Translations under genes and position numbers: made by a program
Shown: in pieces, positions 1-6,013 of the stretch
Layout of the letters: every line of letters begins with the position of its first letter
Numbering within the stretch: position 1 is the first letter of the stretch
Notes under the pieces: generated by a model
Database searches by the model: none
What the model saw: only the letters and a program-made list of their open reading frames with translations
What the model was told of the DNA's origin: nothing
DNA from: an uncultured Phascolarctobacterium sp.
GTDB lineage: Bacteria; Bacillota; Negativicutes; Acidaminococcales; Acidaminococcaceae
DNA: 7,689 bases
Assembly (NCBI GenBank): GCA_900552855.1
Contig: USBG01000074.1
Location: 1 to 7,689 of the forward strand
Reading direction: 5' to 3'

Positions 1-75
1 ATACTCCATTATACGATAATTTATCTTCAACTCGTCTAATTTACGAGCTGCATTAGTTTTTTTATTATGTTTCAC
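1..75 (-). CDS. YbaK/EbsC-like aminoacyl-tRNA deacylase, N-terminal fragment (cut by window edge)
   Basis: An open frame reads leftward from a GTG at 75 to the window edge with no stop, giving 25 codons that begin MKHNKKTNAARKLDELK. Proteins of the YbaK/EbsC family, which remove Cys or Ala wrongly attached to tRNA(Pro) and related tRNAs in the cytosol, commonly start with a lysine-rich tail and a K-T-N-A-x-R-x-L-D segment like this one. The start is supported by a strong Shine-Dalgarno (GAGGGGG, 84-90) eight bases upstream; no ATG offers an alternative. The gene is divergent from nadE and shares its upstream region. The family call rests on a short N-terminus only; catalytic residues lie outside the window. 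That a gene starts here is fairly sure, the family less so. Confidence 0.62.
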   Translation of the reverse strand, partial: MKHNKKTNAARKLDELKINYRIMEY

Positions 76-83
76 TAAGAAAA

Positions 84-90
84 CCCCCTC
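84..90 (-). promoter_or_regulatory. Shine-Dalgarno of the leftward deacylase-like gene
   Basis: On the minus strand GAGGGGG lies eight bases before the GTG at 75. This near-ideal ribosome site is what makes the GTG start and the truncated frame at 1-75 believable. Confidence 0.7.
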
Positions 91-96
91 AAATTA

Positions 97-125
97 TAGA
101 GAAATTTATCTACATTTGTTATAAT
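97..125 (+). promoter_or_regulatory. Predicted sigma-A promoter of nadE with extended -10
   Basis: TGTTATAAT at 117-125 is a perfect extended -10 element (TG at 117-118, TATAAT at 120-125). Seventeen bases upstream, TAGAGA at 97-102 matches the -35 consensus at four of six positions. Transcription would start near 132, leaving a leader of roughly 108 bases before nadE. That leader contains only weak self-pairing, such as GGCA at 145-148 with TGCC at 156-159, and no riboswitch that I recognise. Confidence 0.6.
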
Positions 126-149
126 AACACTATGTAACAGGAAAGGCAA
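121..149 (-). promoter_or_regulatory. Predicted promoter of the leftward deacylase-like gene
   Basis: On the minus strand TTGCCT (149-144) and TATTAT (126-121) are separated by exactly 17 bases, with four of six and five of six matches to consensus. The start would be near 114, giving a leader of about 39 bases. The -10 lies on the same bases as the nadE -10 on the other strand. Confidence 0.45.
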
Positions 150-239
150 ATTAACTGCCATTGTACGCAGCTATTTCCATTAGCAAGCAACTCCTGTGCT
201 GAAGAAAATCACATTTATGCCAAACATAGAGGAATTAAT

Positions 240-2141
240 ATGGATATGAAAATTATTTTAGGACAGATGGAAGTTGTTCCCGCTCGTCCAGACCTTAATT
301 TTGCCAAAGCAATGGAGCTAGTAGAAAAAGCACACCTTGCTAAAGCTGATATGCTGATTTTACCGGAAATGTGTATCCCTGGTTATTTAATTGGAGATAT
401 TTGGGAGCAGCAAAGCTTTCTAGATGACTGCCAATATTATAACAACGAACTTATCAAGGCCAGTGATGATATGATTATCATTTTTGGCAGTATAGCTGAA
501 GAAGAAAAACTGCACAACGAAGACGGTCGTGCCCGCAAATATAATGCAGCCTATATTTGTCAGCATGGTGGGACAATTGGCGGCTATGCAGGACGTAATT
601 TTGTCATAAAAACTAATTTACCTAATTATAGAGAATTTGATGATTCCAGACATTTTTATAGTCTTGAAAAGCTTGCTTGGGAATCAGCATTTAAAATTGA
701 GGATGTTGTATCTCCCATTGAGGTAACCATCAGAGGTCAAAAGCTAGCTATTGGCGTGTTGCTTTGCGAGGACAGCTGGACTGGCAATTATCGTCATGAC
801 ATGCCTAAGCTTTTAGCAAATAGTGGTGCACAGTTACTGCTCAATCTGTCTTGCTCGCCCTACACCATGGGTAAAAACAGAAAACGTCAGCAGCTTTTTA
901 GTGCCCAAGCTCAGAAAAATGTATTACCTATTATTTACTGCAATAATGTAGGTATCCAAAATAATGGAAAAAACATCTTTACATTTGACGGCTGTAGCTG
1001 TGCATATAGCTCCGACGGTACTTGCATCAAAGCAGCTAACTCCTTCATAGAAACTACTCTGGAAGTAAAACTTAACCTTAATAATATGGAAATAGCTCAA
1101 GGCGATGTTCCTGCTGAATTAGAAGAAATTCCTGCTATATACAAAGCATTACGCTATGGTACAGAAAAATTTCTTGCACAATGCGGTATAAAAAAAATGA
1201 CTGTCGGTCTATCTGGTGGTATTGACTCAGCAGTAACTGCAGCTATGTATGTAGATATTTTAGGTCCAGAAAACGTATTGCTCCTAAATCTGCCCTCTAA
1301 ATACAACTCTGAAACCACTCAAAATCTTGCCCAACGCCTTGCTAAGGCAGCTCATACCAATTATGCCTCCATCGGTATAGGCAGCAGCTTTGAGCATACT
1401 GTTGAACAACTAGAGAACACACCAATCACATTCTATGCTAATGATACAACCTTTAATCTAAGTATAAATCAGTTAGGTAAAGAAAATATTCAGGCTAGGG
1501 ATAGAGGTGCTCGCATTATTGCAGCAGCTGCTGCAGCCTTTGGTGGTGCCTTTTCCTGCAACTCCAATAAAGCTGAAATGGCTATAGGCTATGCTACCTT
1601 CTACGGTGATATTTGTGGTGCACTTGCTATGATAGGTGATTTGTGGAAGCATCAGGTATATGCACTTGGACATTATATGAATCAGAAAGTGTTTAAACGT
1701 CAGGTCATTCCCGAAGATATTTTCACCATCCGTCCCAGTGCCGAGCTATCAGATGCTCAAACTGTTGGCAATGGTGGTGACCCTCTTCATTATGAGTACC
1801 ATGATTATCTTTTCCGCACCTTTATTGAAAGCTGGAATAAGATAACTCCTGCAGATATTCTTAGATGGTATATTGAAGGAACTTTAGCAGAAAAACTAGG
1901 CTGCTCTAAAGATGCCATCAAAAACAACTTTTCAACTGCTGATGATTTTATAAATGATTTAGAGCGTTGGTGGAGACTATTTTCTGGCTTCAGCGTAGCA
2001 AAACGCATTCAGGCCCCTCCCCTCATTGCTATTAGCAAGCGTGCTTTTGGCAGTGACCATCGTGAAGCGCAGCTAACCCCATATTTTAGCCGCGAATATT
2101 ATAAGCTAAAAGAGACACTGCTTAAACAAACAGCGTTGTGA
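240..2141 (+). CDS. nadE: Glutamine-dependent NAD+ synthetase
   Basis: This enzyme makes NAD+ from deamido-NAD+, ATP and glutamine, the last step of NAD synthesis in the cytosol. The 633-residue product has the two-domain plan of glutamine-using NadE. Residues about 1-290 are a nitrilase-type glutaminase with a visible Glu-Lys-Cys triad: E43 in LPEMCIPGY, K124 in KTNLPNY and C176 in LLCEDSW. Residues about 300-620 are the synthetase, with the ATP-pyrophosphatase P-loop SGGIDS at 325-330, then ENIQARDRGAR (415-425) and NKAEMAIGYATFYGD (443-457). The start is set by AGAGGA at 228-233, six bases before the ATG; a second in-frame ATG at 246 is less well spaced. The gene is monocistronic, with a promoter upstream and a hairpin terminator immediately downstream. 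The segment after RPSAELSDAQ (498-507) looks divergent from the usual family sequence. Function is secure. Confidence 0.95.
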   Translation: MDMKIILGQMEVVPARPDLNFAKAMELVEKAHLAKADMLILPEMCIPGYLIGDIWEQQSFLDDCQYYNNELIKASDDMIIIFGSIAEEEKLHNEDGRARKYNAAYICQHGGTIGGYAGRNFVIKTNLPNYREFDDSRHFYSLEKLAWESAFKIEDVVSPIEVTIRGQKLAIGVLLCEDSWTGNYRHDMPKLLANSGAQLLLNLSCSPYTMGKNRKRQQLFSAQAQKNVLPIIYCNNVGIQNNGKNIFTFDGCSCAYSSDGTCIKAANSFIETTLEVKLNLNNMEIAQGDVPAELEEIPAIYKALRYGTEKFLAQCGIKKMTVGLSGGIDSAVTAAMYVDILGPENVLLLNLPSKYNSETTQNLAQRLAKAAHTNYASIGIGSSFEHTVEQLENTPITFYANDTTFNLSINQLGKENIQARDRGARIIAAAAAAFGGAFSCNSNKAEMAIGYATFYGDICGALAMIGDLWKHQVYALGHYMNQKVFKRQVIPEDIFTIRPSAELSDAQTVGNGGDPLHYEYHDYLFRTFIESWNKITPADILRWYIEGTLAEKLGCSKDAIKNNFSTADDFINDLERWWRLFSGFSVAKRIQAPPLIAISKRAFGSDHREAQLTPYFSREYYKLKETLLKQTAL

Positions 2142-2149
2142 TAAAAAAC

Positions 2150-2187
2150 AAGGACGATTTCTCCAAACCAGGAGAAACCGTCCTTTT
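2150..2187. terminator. Two-way intrinsic terminator between nadE and fabK
   Basis: AAGGACG (2150-2156) pairs with CGTCCTT (2179-2185), and TTTCTCC (2158-2164) pairs with GGAGAAA (2171-2177). One A/C mismatch interrupts the stem and the loop is AAACCA. T residues follow on the plus strand and a run of A precedes it at 2143-2148, which reads as a T-run on the minus strand. The hairpin can therefore stop transcription from both converging genes. Confidence 0.88.
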
Positions 2188-2197
2188 GTATTATTAA

Positions 2198-3142
2198 TTA
2201 TAGCTCGATATTTTTCACACGTTCAATAGCAGCCTTAGCTTCTAAAATCAAACGCTCCATCACATCTTTACAGGGCAAAACATCATTAAGAACATTAAGG
2301 CTTTGACCTACCATTACGGTACCATTTACAATATCGCCATCAATTAAAGCCAGCTTATTAGTACCAGTACCCATAGCCATCAGTTCAGCATTAGGTACAC
2401 CAGAAATTTCCTTTTCAGTATAAGCCTTAGTAAATTCGTTTGCTAAGCAGCGAACACCTAAATTACGGCTATAGCCAGTAGTTGCACTATCAGTATCAGA
2501 AGCATTTTTAATAGCATCCTTAGCAGCTTGATGTGCAGGGCACTCTGTAGTCATCAGGAAACGGCTGCCCATCTGTACGCCATCAGCACCCATCAGCAGT
2601 GCTGCTGCAATAGCACGACCATCGGAAATACCGCCTGCAACAAGTACAGGAACCTTGGTTACTAAGGGCAATACGTTTTCCATTAAAGCCATAGTGGTTT
2701 GCTTGCCAATGTGGCCCCCGGCCTCCATACCTTCAACAACCATTGCATCAGCACCAGCTACTTCTATACGTTGAGCCAGCTTAACACTAGGAACAACAGG
2801 AATAACCTTTACACCTGCACTATGGAATCTTTCAATATGAGGAACAGGATTACCTGCGCCCAAGGTTACAAAGGCAGGCTTTTCTTCACAAATCACACCA
2901 ATTACTTCATCAACATTGGGTGCCATAAGCATCACATTAACACCAAAAGCTTTATCAGTAAGAGATTTAGCTTTACGGATTTCTTCGCGAACCCAGTCAG
3001 CACTTTTGCCACCACTACCAATAATACCAGCACCGCCTGCATTAGAAACAGCTGCAGCAAGTTCAGCATTACTGATATGCGCCATACCACCTTGAATAAT
3101 AGGATATTTTATACCAAGAAGCTCAGTTAATCTTGTTTTCAT
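2198..3142 (-). CDS. fabK: FMN-dependent enoyl-[acyl-carrier-protein] reductase II
   Basis: FabK reduces the trans-2-enoyl-ACP intermediate in each cycle of type II fatty acid synthesis, using NAD(P)H and FMN. It replaces FabI in many Firmicutes. From the ATG at 3142 the product is 314 residues, near the family's usual length. Visible features are the N-terminal IKYPIIQGGM (11-20), EGMEAGGHIG (137-146) with H144 at the position known as catalytic in the Streptococcus pneumoniae enzyme, and the FMN-phosphate motifs VAGGISDGRA (168-177) and GADGVQMGSRF (185-195). A GTG at 3157 would add five residues (MRCYL), but it lies inside the Shine-Dalgarno GTGAGGTG, so the ATG is preferred. Nitronate monooxygenases share this fold; the EGMEAGGHIG motif and length favour FabK. 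It stands alone, away from other fab genes. It converges with nadE and diverges from ilvD. Confidence 0.9.
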   Translation of the reverse strand: MKTRLTELLGIKYPIIQGGMAHISNAELAAAVSNAGGAGIIGSGGKSADWVREEIRKAKSLTDKAFGVNVMLMAPNVDEVIGVICEEKPAFVTLGAGNPVPHIERFHSAGVKVIPVVPSVKLAQRIEVAGADAMVVEGMEAGGHIGKQTTMALMENVLPLVTKVPVLVAGGISDGRAIAAALLMGADGVQMGSRFLMTTECPAHQAAKDAIKNASDTDSATTGYSRNLGVRCLANEFTKAYTEKEISGVPNAELMAMGTGTNKLALIDGDIVNGTVMVGQSLNVLNDVLPCKDVMERLILEAKAAIERVKNIEL

Positions 3143-3149
3143 AAGATAA

Positions 3150-3157
3150 CACCTCAC
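3150..3157 (-). promoter_or_regulatory. Shine-Dalgarno that fixes the fabK start
   Basis: The minus strand reads GTGAGGTG here, with GAGGTG seven bases before the ATG at 3142. The GTG at 3157 that could open a longer frame is the first three bases of this site, so it is unlikely to be a start codon. Confidence 0.8.
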
Positions 3158-3169
3158 ATAAATAGATTA

Positions 3170-3184
3170 TGTATACATTATACA
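3170..3184. promoter_or_regulatory. Perfect dyad over the fabK -10, possible operator
   Basis: TGTATA (3170-3175) and TATACA (3179-3184) are perfect inverted repeats separated by three bases. They cover the TATAAT of the proposed fabK promoter. A protein bound here would block polymerase. The sequence does not match a binding site I can name, and a dyad this short in AT-rich DNA can arise by chance. Confidence 0.35.
3177..3182 (-). promoter_or_regulatory. Predicted -10 element of the fabK promoter
   Basis: A perfect TATAAT occurs on the minus strand at 3182-3177, 34 bases before the fabK ATG. No good -35 is seen at the right distance: CTTTTA at 3205-3200 has the right spacing but a poor match. 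This fits a promoter that needs or is controlled by a regulator, and both the -10 and the -35 region lie within perfect dyads. Confidence 0.5.
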
Positions 3185-3199
3185 CCATTATGCGCTTGA

Positions 3200-3217
3200 T
3201 AAAAGTGAAAACTTTTA
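3200..3217. promoter_or_regulatory. Perfect 7-bp dyad over the fabK -35 region, possible operator
   Basis: TAAAAGT (3200-3206) and ACTTTTA (3211-3217) are exact inverted repeats around GAAA. They cover the position where the fabK -35 should be. It could be a regulator site. An RNA hairpin is less likely because it lies upstream of the proposed fabK start and of the ilvD promoter. Confidence 0.35.
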
Positions 3218-3350
3218 AAATTCTTTATATCAAACCTCTACAAAACATGTCCCCCCCTTATATATAATATTTCAATGTGTAAGCAATGTAACGATTACAG
3301 CAACAAAAATCACCAAAGTTTACTAAAATTCTGTTAATTTGCCCAATCAT

Positions 3351-3379
3351 TTGACATCCGCAACTAAAAATTGTAGAAT
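3351..3379 (+). promoter_or_regulatory. Predicted strong sigma-A promoter of ilvD
   Basis: A perfect -35 TTGACA (3351-3356) is followed after exactly 17 bases by TAGAAT (3374-3379), one base off the -10 consensus. An A/T-rich stretch at 3320-3340 could act as an UP element. Transcription would start near 3386, giving a leader of about 84 bases. This is the best-matched promoter in the window. Confidence 0.78.
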
Positions 3380-3400
3380 CTTCAATATATCCTCGTAGAA

Positions 3401-3417
3401 GTATTGACTTTCAATAC
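3401..3417 (+). promoter_or_regulatory. Perfect 7-bp inverted repeat in the ilvD leader
   Basis: GTATTGA (3401-3407) and TCAATAC (3411-3417) pair exactly around CTT. It lies about 15-32 bases after the predicted ilvD transcription start and before the Shine-Dalgarno AAGAGG at 3456-3461. The flanks CCTC (3391-3394) and GAGG (3429-3432) could extend the structure. It may be an operator placed as a roadblock, a 5' stabilising hairpin, or chance. No T-tract follows the arm, so it is not an attenuator of the usual kind. Confidence 0.4.
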
Positions 3418-3469
3418 ATAAGATATAAGAGGTTAGTAAATTTTTATTTATGGGAAAGAGGTCTAAATT

Positions 3470-5143
3470 ATGCGTAGTACAGAAGTTAAGAAGGGTTCTA
3501 CCCGTGCAGCTCATCGCTCCTTATTCTATGCAATGGGTTATACTGAAGAAGAATTAAAGAAGCCGTTAATCGGCATTTGTTGTGCAGCTAACGAAATTAT
3601 TCCTGGTCATATGCACCTGGATACTATCGCTAAAGCTGCTAAATATGGCGTTCTTGAAGCAGGCGGTACTCCTGTTGAATTCCCGGCAATTGGTATTTGC
3701 GATGGTATTGCCATGGGTCACAATGGTATGAAGTATCCTCTTGCAAGCCGCGAACTGGTAGCAGATAGCATTGAGGCTGTTGCTAATGGCCACGCCTTTG
3801 ATGGTTTGGTGCTTATCCCCAACTGTGATAAAATTGTTCCTGGTATGTTAATGGCAGCAGCACGTTTGAATATTCCTGCTGTAGTTGTTAGCGGTGGCCC
3901 TATGCTTCCTGGTCGTATGAACGGCAAGGATATTAGCGTTTCCACCGTATTTGAAGCTGCAGGACGTTTTGAAGCAGGTCAAATTAATGAATGCCAGCTG
4001 AGTGAAATTGAGCACTGTGCTTGTCCTGGCTGTGGCAGCTGCTCTGGTTTGTTTACTGCCAATACCATGAACTGCCTTACTGAGGTTTTAGGCATGGGTC
4101 TCCCTGGCAATGGTACCATCCCTGCTGCTTACAACGGTCAGCGTATTGCACTCGCCAAACACGCAGGCATGGCTATCATGAAGCTTGTAGAAGAAAATAT
4201 CTGTCCTCGAGACATCATGACTAAGGAAGCCTTTGAAAATGCTATTACTGTAGATATGGCTATCGGTGGCTCCTCTAATACTGCTTTGCATCTCCCTGCA
4301 ATTGCTCACGAAGCAGGTATTTCCTTACCGTTAGACTTATTTGATGAAATCTCCTTGAAGACACCCTACCTGACTAAACTGAGTCCTGGTGGCAGTCATC
4401 ATATCATTGATTTAAATGAAGCTGGCGGTATTCCTGCGGTTATGCATGAGCTTGATCGTCTCAACCTTATCCATAAGGAATGCCATACCGTAGGTGGTAA
4501 AACCGTTGGCGAAGTTATCGAACATGCTGAGATTAGACGTCCCGATGTAATCCACACCATTGAAAATCCCTACAACAAAACTGGCGGTATTGCTGTTCTG
4601 AAGGGCAATATTGCTCCTGACTGCAGTGTTGTCAAAGAAAGCGCTGTTGACCCCACTATGAAGGTATTCAGCGGTCCTGCTAAGGTTTATGACTCTGAGG
4701 ACGAAGCAATTGCAGCAATCTGTGCTAAAGAGGTTGTTTCCGGTGACGTTGTCGTAATCCGTTATGAAGGTCCTAAAGGCGGACCTGGCATGCGTGAAAT
4801 GCTTAATCCTACCTCCGTACTTGCAGGTATGGGTCACGACAAGGATGTTGCACTCTTAACTGACGGACGCTTCAGCGGTGCTACTCGCGGTGCCTGCATT
4901 GGCCACATCTCTCCAGAAGCTCGCGAAGGCGGTAATATTGCTTTAATTCAAAACGGCGATATCATCGAAATCGATATTCCTAATCGTACTCTTAATGTTA
5001 AGCTTAGTGACGAAGAGCTTGCTGAACGTCGTAAAAACTGGGTATGCCCACCCCCAAAGGTTAAAGGTGGCTACCTGGCACGCTACGCAGCACTTGTAAC
5101 CTCTGCTGCAACTGGCGCCGTACTCAAGGTTCCTGAATTATAA
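3470..5143 (+). CDS. ilvD: Dihydroxy-acid dehydratase
   Basis: IlvD dehydrates 2,3-dihydroxy-isovalerate and 2,3-dihydroxy-3-methylvalerate to the 2-keto acids leading to valine, leucine and isoleucine, using an iron-sulfur cluster and Mg2+. The 557-residue product is full length. Visible are PNCDKIVPGM (117-126), with C119 as cluster ligand and K121 at the carbamylated lysine known from the family; CPGCGSCSGLFTANTMN (185-201), with C191 the conserved ligand; MAIGGSSNTALHL (263-275); YEGPKGGPGM (432-441); and DGRFSGATRGACIGHISPEA (465-484), with S469 as the proposed catalytic base. The segment NEIIPGHMHL (41-50) has Gly-His where [2Fe-2S] members carry Cys, which suggests an oxygen-labile [4Fe-4S] enzyme. 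AAGAGG at 3456-3461 supports the ATG. Tandem stops TAATAA end it. No ilvB, ilvC or leu gene adjoins it here. Confidence 0.96.
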   Translation: MRSTEVKKGSTRAAHRSLFYAMGYTEEELKKPLIGICCAANEIIPGHMHLDTIAKAAKYGVLEAGGTPVEFPAIGICDGIAMGHNGMKYPLASRELVADSIEAVANGHAFDGLVLIPNCDKIVPGMLMAAARLNIPAVVVSGGPMLPGRMNGKDISVSTVFEAAGRFEAGQINECQLSEIEHCACPGCGSCSGLFTANTMNCLTEVLGMGLPGNGTIPAAYNGQRIALAKHAGMAIMKLVEENICPRDIMTKEAFENAITVDMAIGGSSNTALHLPAIAHEAGISLPLDLFDEISLKTPYLTKLSPGGSHHIIDLNEAGGIPAVMHELDRLNLIHKECHTVGGKTVGEVIEHAEIRRPDVIHTIENPYNKTGGIAVLKGNIAPDCSVVKESAVDPTMKVFSGPAKVYDSEDEAIAAICAKEVVSGDVVVIRYEGPKGGPGMREMLNPTSVLAGMGHDKDVALLTDGRFSGATRGACIGHISPEAREGGNIALIQNGDIIEIDIPNRTLNVKLSDEELAERRKNWVCPPPKVKGGYLARYAALVTSAATGAVLKVPEL

Positions 5144-5156
5144 TAAATATCTAACT

Positions 5157-5195
5157 AAGGCCTTACATGTCAAACCAGATGTGTAAGGCTTTTTT
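5157..5195 (+). terminator. Intrinsic terminator of ilvD
   Basis: GCCTTACA (5160-5167) pairs with TGTAAGGC (5182-5189). TGT/ATG with two wobble pairs continues the stem inwards, and AAG/TTT extends it outwards. The loop is CAAACCAG, and six T follow at 5190-5195. It starts 13 bases after the ilvD stop, so ilvD is a single-gene unit. Confidence 0.9.
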
Positions 5196-5220
5196 ATATG
5201 CCATTCTAAAAACAACATAA

Positions 5221-5275
5221 ACAAAAACGACCAACCGAAACGGAAGAAACCTTCTACTCAGTTGGTCGTTTTTGT
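5221..5275. terminator. Long hairpin terminator closing the minus-strand gene set
   Basis: ACAAAAACGACCAAC (5221-5235) and GTTGGTCGTTTTTGT (5261-5275) are perfect 15-bp inverted repeats around a 25-base loop. On the minus strand GGTCG is followed by TTTTTGTTT, an intrinsic terminator 38 bases past the stop of the last gene of that set. On the plus strand the T-run lies inside the arm, so it also backs up the ilvD terminator. Confidence 0.82.
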
Positions 5276-5312
5276 ATTATCGTCATAAATACGCCTAATA
5301 ATTTACAGGCTC

Positions 5313-6011
5313 TTAATCCTCTTTAGACAGCTCCTGCATAGTATTTCTCAAATGCTTTTCAATAAGCTTTTCAAGATGTGCCAGCTTTTTAGAATCTACA
5401 ACATTAAGAGGTACATCGTACAATTCTGTAGTTAACGGCAAATAGTGCTGCTTCATTTCAGCAAATACATCGTTACGAAAAGAATTATAAGAAAAGTAAA
5501 TTTGATGGCCATGCTCAAAATCAGTATAGTCTAAAAATATTGTTGAACCATTTAAATACACCAAAGGATGCTCCGGATCAATAAAACGTTCAAAGCTGCC
5601 AATTTTTTCAGGCAAAGTGCGCCAAAAATCCCATTTTTCAAAGCCTAAGGACTCTGCCTCAAAGCCGTATTCATGGTTGTCCTCGCGCAACATATCCTTC
5701 AATATTTCAGGAAGATGTTTTAGAAGCATTTCTCCAAAGCGCTCCCTATCCCTTGCAAAAAAACGCTCATCCCTAAAGGTATGTAGGCCAATAGTTTTTA
5801 CAGGAACATAATCAAAGGTTTCTGTTGTATAGGTTATATCAAGACGACAATGCTTTTCCTCATTGACATAAGCCATAATATTTAAAATTTGGCCCTTTAT
5901 ACCAGTTCCAGGAACACGCGTAAAACCATTTACTTCCTGCGGAAGCTGCTCTATAAGCCCCCAATCCTTAAGGCTCTCTTCAACCTCAGTAATGCTTGCC
6001 AATTTTTCCAC
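5313..6011 (-). CDS. Conserved-looking soluble protein of unknown function
   Basis: I do not recognise this 232-residue product. It shows no signal peptide and no membrane segment, and is rich in charged and aromatic residues. Residues about 1-75 look like alternating strands and turns (GFTRVPGTGIKGQILNIMAY, 29-48). Residues 81-110 look like an amphipathic helix (DERFFARDRERFGEMLLKHL and on). Residues 150-180 carry LVYLNGSTIFLDYTDFEHGH, then YFSYNSFRND. Residues 207-228 form a Lys/Glu/Leu-rich C-terminal helix. There is no obvious metal site or nucleotide loop. It is the third gene of a minus-strand set, 20 bases after the amidohydrolase, so it may help the same pathway; it could also be an unrelated passenger. 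The start may be the GTG at 6011 or a TTG at 6002, which has the better-spaced Shine-Dalgarno; there is no ATG before residue 46. The length of the frame and its good initiation signals make the gene credible. Confidence 0.82.
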   Translation of the reverse strand: MEKLASITEVEESLKDWGLIEQLPQEVNGFTRVPGTGIKGQILNIMAYVNEEKHCRLDITYTTETFDYVPVKTIGLHTFRDERFFARDRERFGEMLLKHLPEILKDMLREDNHEYGFEAESLGFEKWDFWRTLPEKIGSFERFIDPEHPLVYLNGSTIFLDYTDFEHGHQIYFSYNSFRNDVFAEMKQHYLPLTTELYDVPLNVVDSKKLAHLEKLIEKHLRNTMQELSKED

Positions 6012-6013
6012 CT
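6008..6013 (-). promoter_or_regulatory. Shine-Dalgarno bearing on the start of the unknown protein
   Basis: The minus strand reads AGGTGG at 6013-6008, one base off the ideal AGGAGG and five bases before a TTG at 6002. The GTG at 6011 overlaps this site and has only a weaker AGG at 6018-6016, four bases upstream. The true start may therefore be the TTG, which would shorten the protein by three residues. Confidence 0.5.

Larger units (their letters stand above)
3143..3469. other. Divergent fabK-ilvD intergenic region, no gene
   Basis: These 327 bases separate two divergent start codons. I see no credible gene or tRNA. They hold the fabK promoter and its two dyads, a run of seven C at 3251-3257 followed by TATATATAATATT, a short dyad TGTAA-CGA-TTACA at 3287-3299, the ilvD promoter at 3351-3379 and a leader hairpin at 3401-3417. 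I see no T-box specifier stem or conserved T-box sequence, and no poly-T terminator, upstream of ilvD. Confidence 0.7.

Noticed and set aside
93..98. TATAAT on the minus strand as the -10 of the deacylase-like gene
   Set aside because: A start about seven bases downstream would fall inside the Shine-Dalgarno at 84-90; the pair at 149-121 gives a workable leader.
217..249. Tiny open frame (MPNIEELIWI) overlapping the nadE start
   Set aside because: No Shine-Dalgarno precedes it and ten codons are expected by chance; I see no sign of translational coupling.
2699..3130. 143-codon open frame on the plus strand opposite fabK
   Set aside because: It lies wholly antisense to a certain gene, has low-complexity Thr/Asn-rich content typical of a reverse-frame shadow, and has no convincing ribosome site.
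3251..3270. C-run and TA-rich tract as a replication or recombination site
   Set aside because: No iterons, DnaA boxes or flanking repeats accompany it.
3323..3342. CodY-like box upstream of ilvD
   Set aside because: AAATTCTGTTAATTT matches the CodY consensus AATTTTCWGAAAATT at only about half the positions, as expected in AT-rich DNA.
3404..3429. Second ilvD promoter from TTGACT and TATAAG
   Set aside because: The spacer is only 14 bases, and the TTGACT is part of the leader palindrome; the upstream pair at 3351-3379 is far better.
3450..3557. 35-codon frame in the ilvD leader, overlapping the gene, as a possible leader peptide
   Set aside because: The only purine-rich site (AAGAGG near 3427-3432) is too far upstream, most of the frame lies inside ilvD, and no attenuator hairpin follows.
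4412..4837. 141-codon open frame on the minus strand opposite ilvD
   Set aside because: It overlaps conserved ilvD coding sequence, has no plausible start signals and no recognisable domain.
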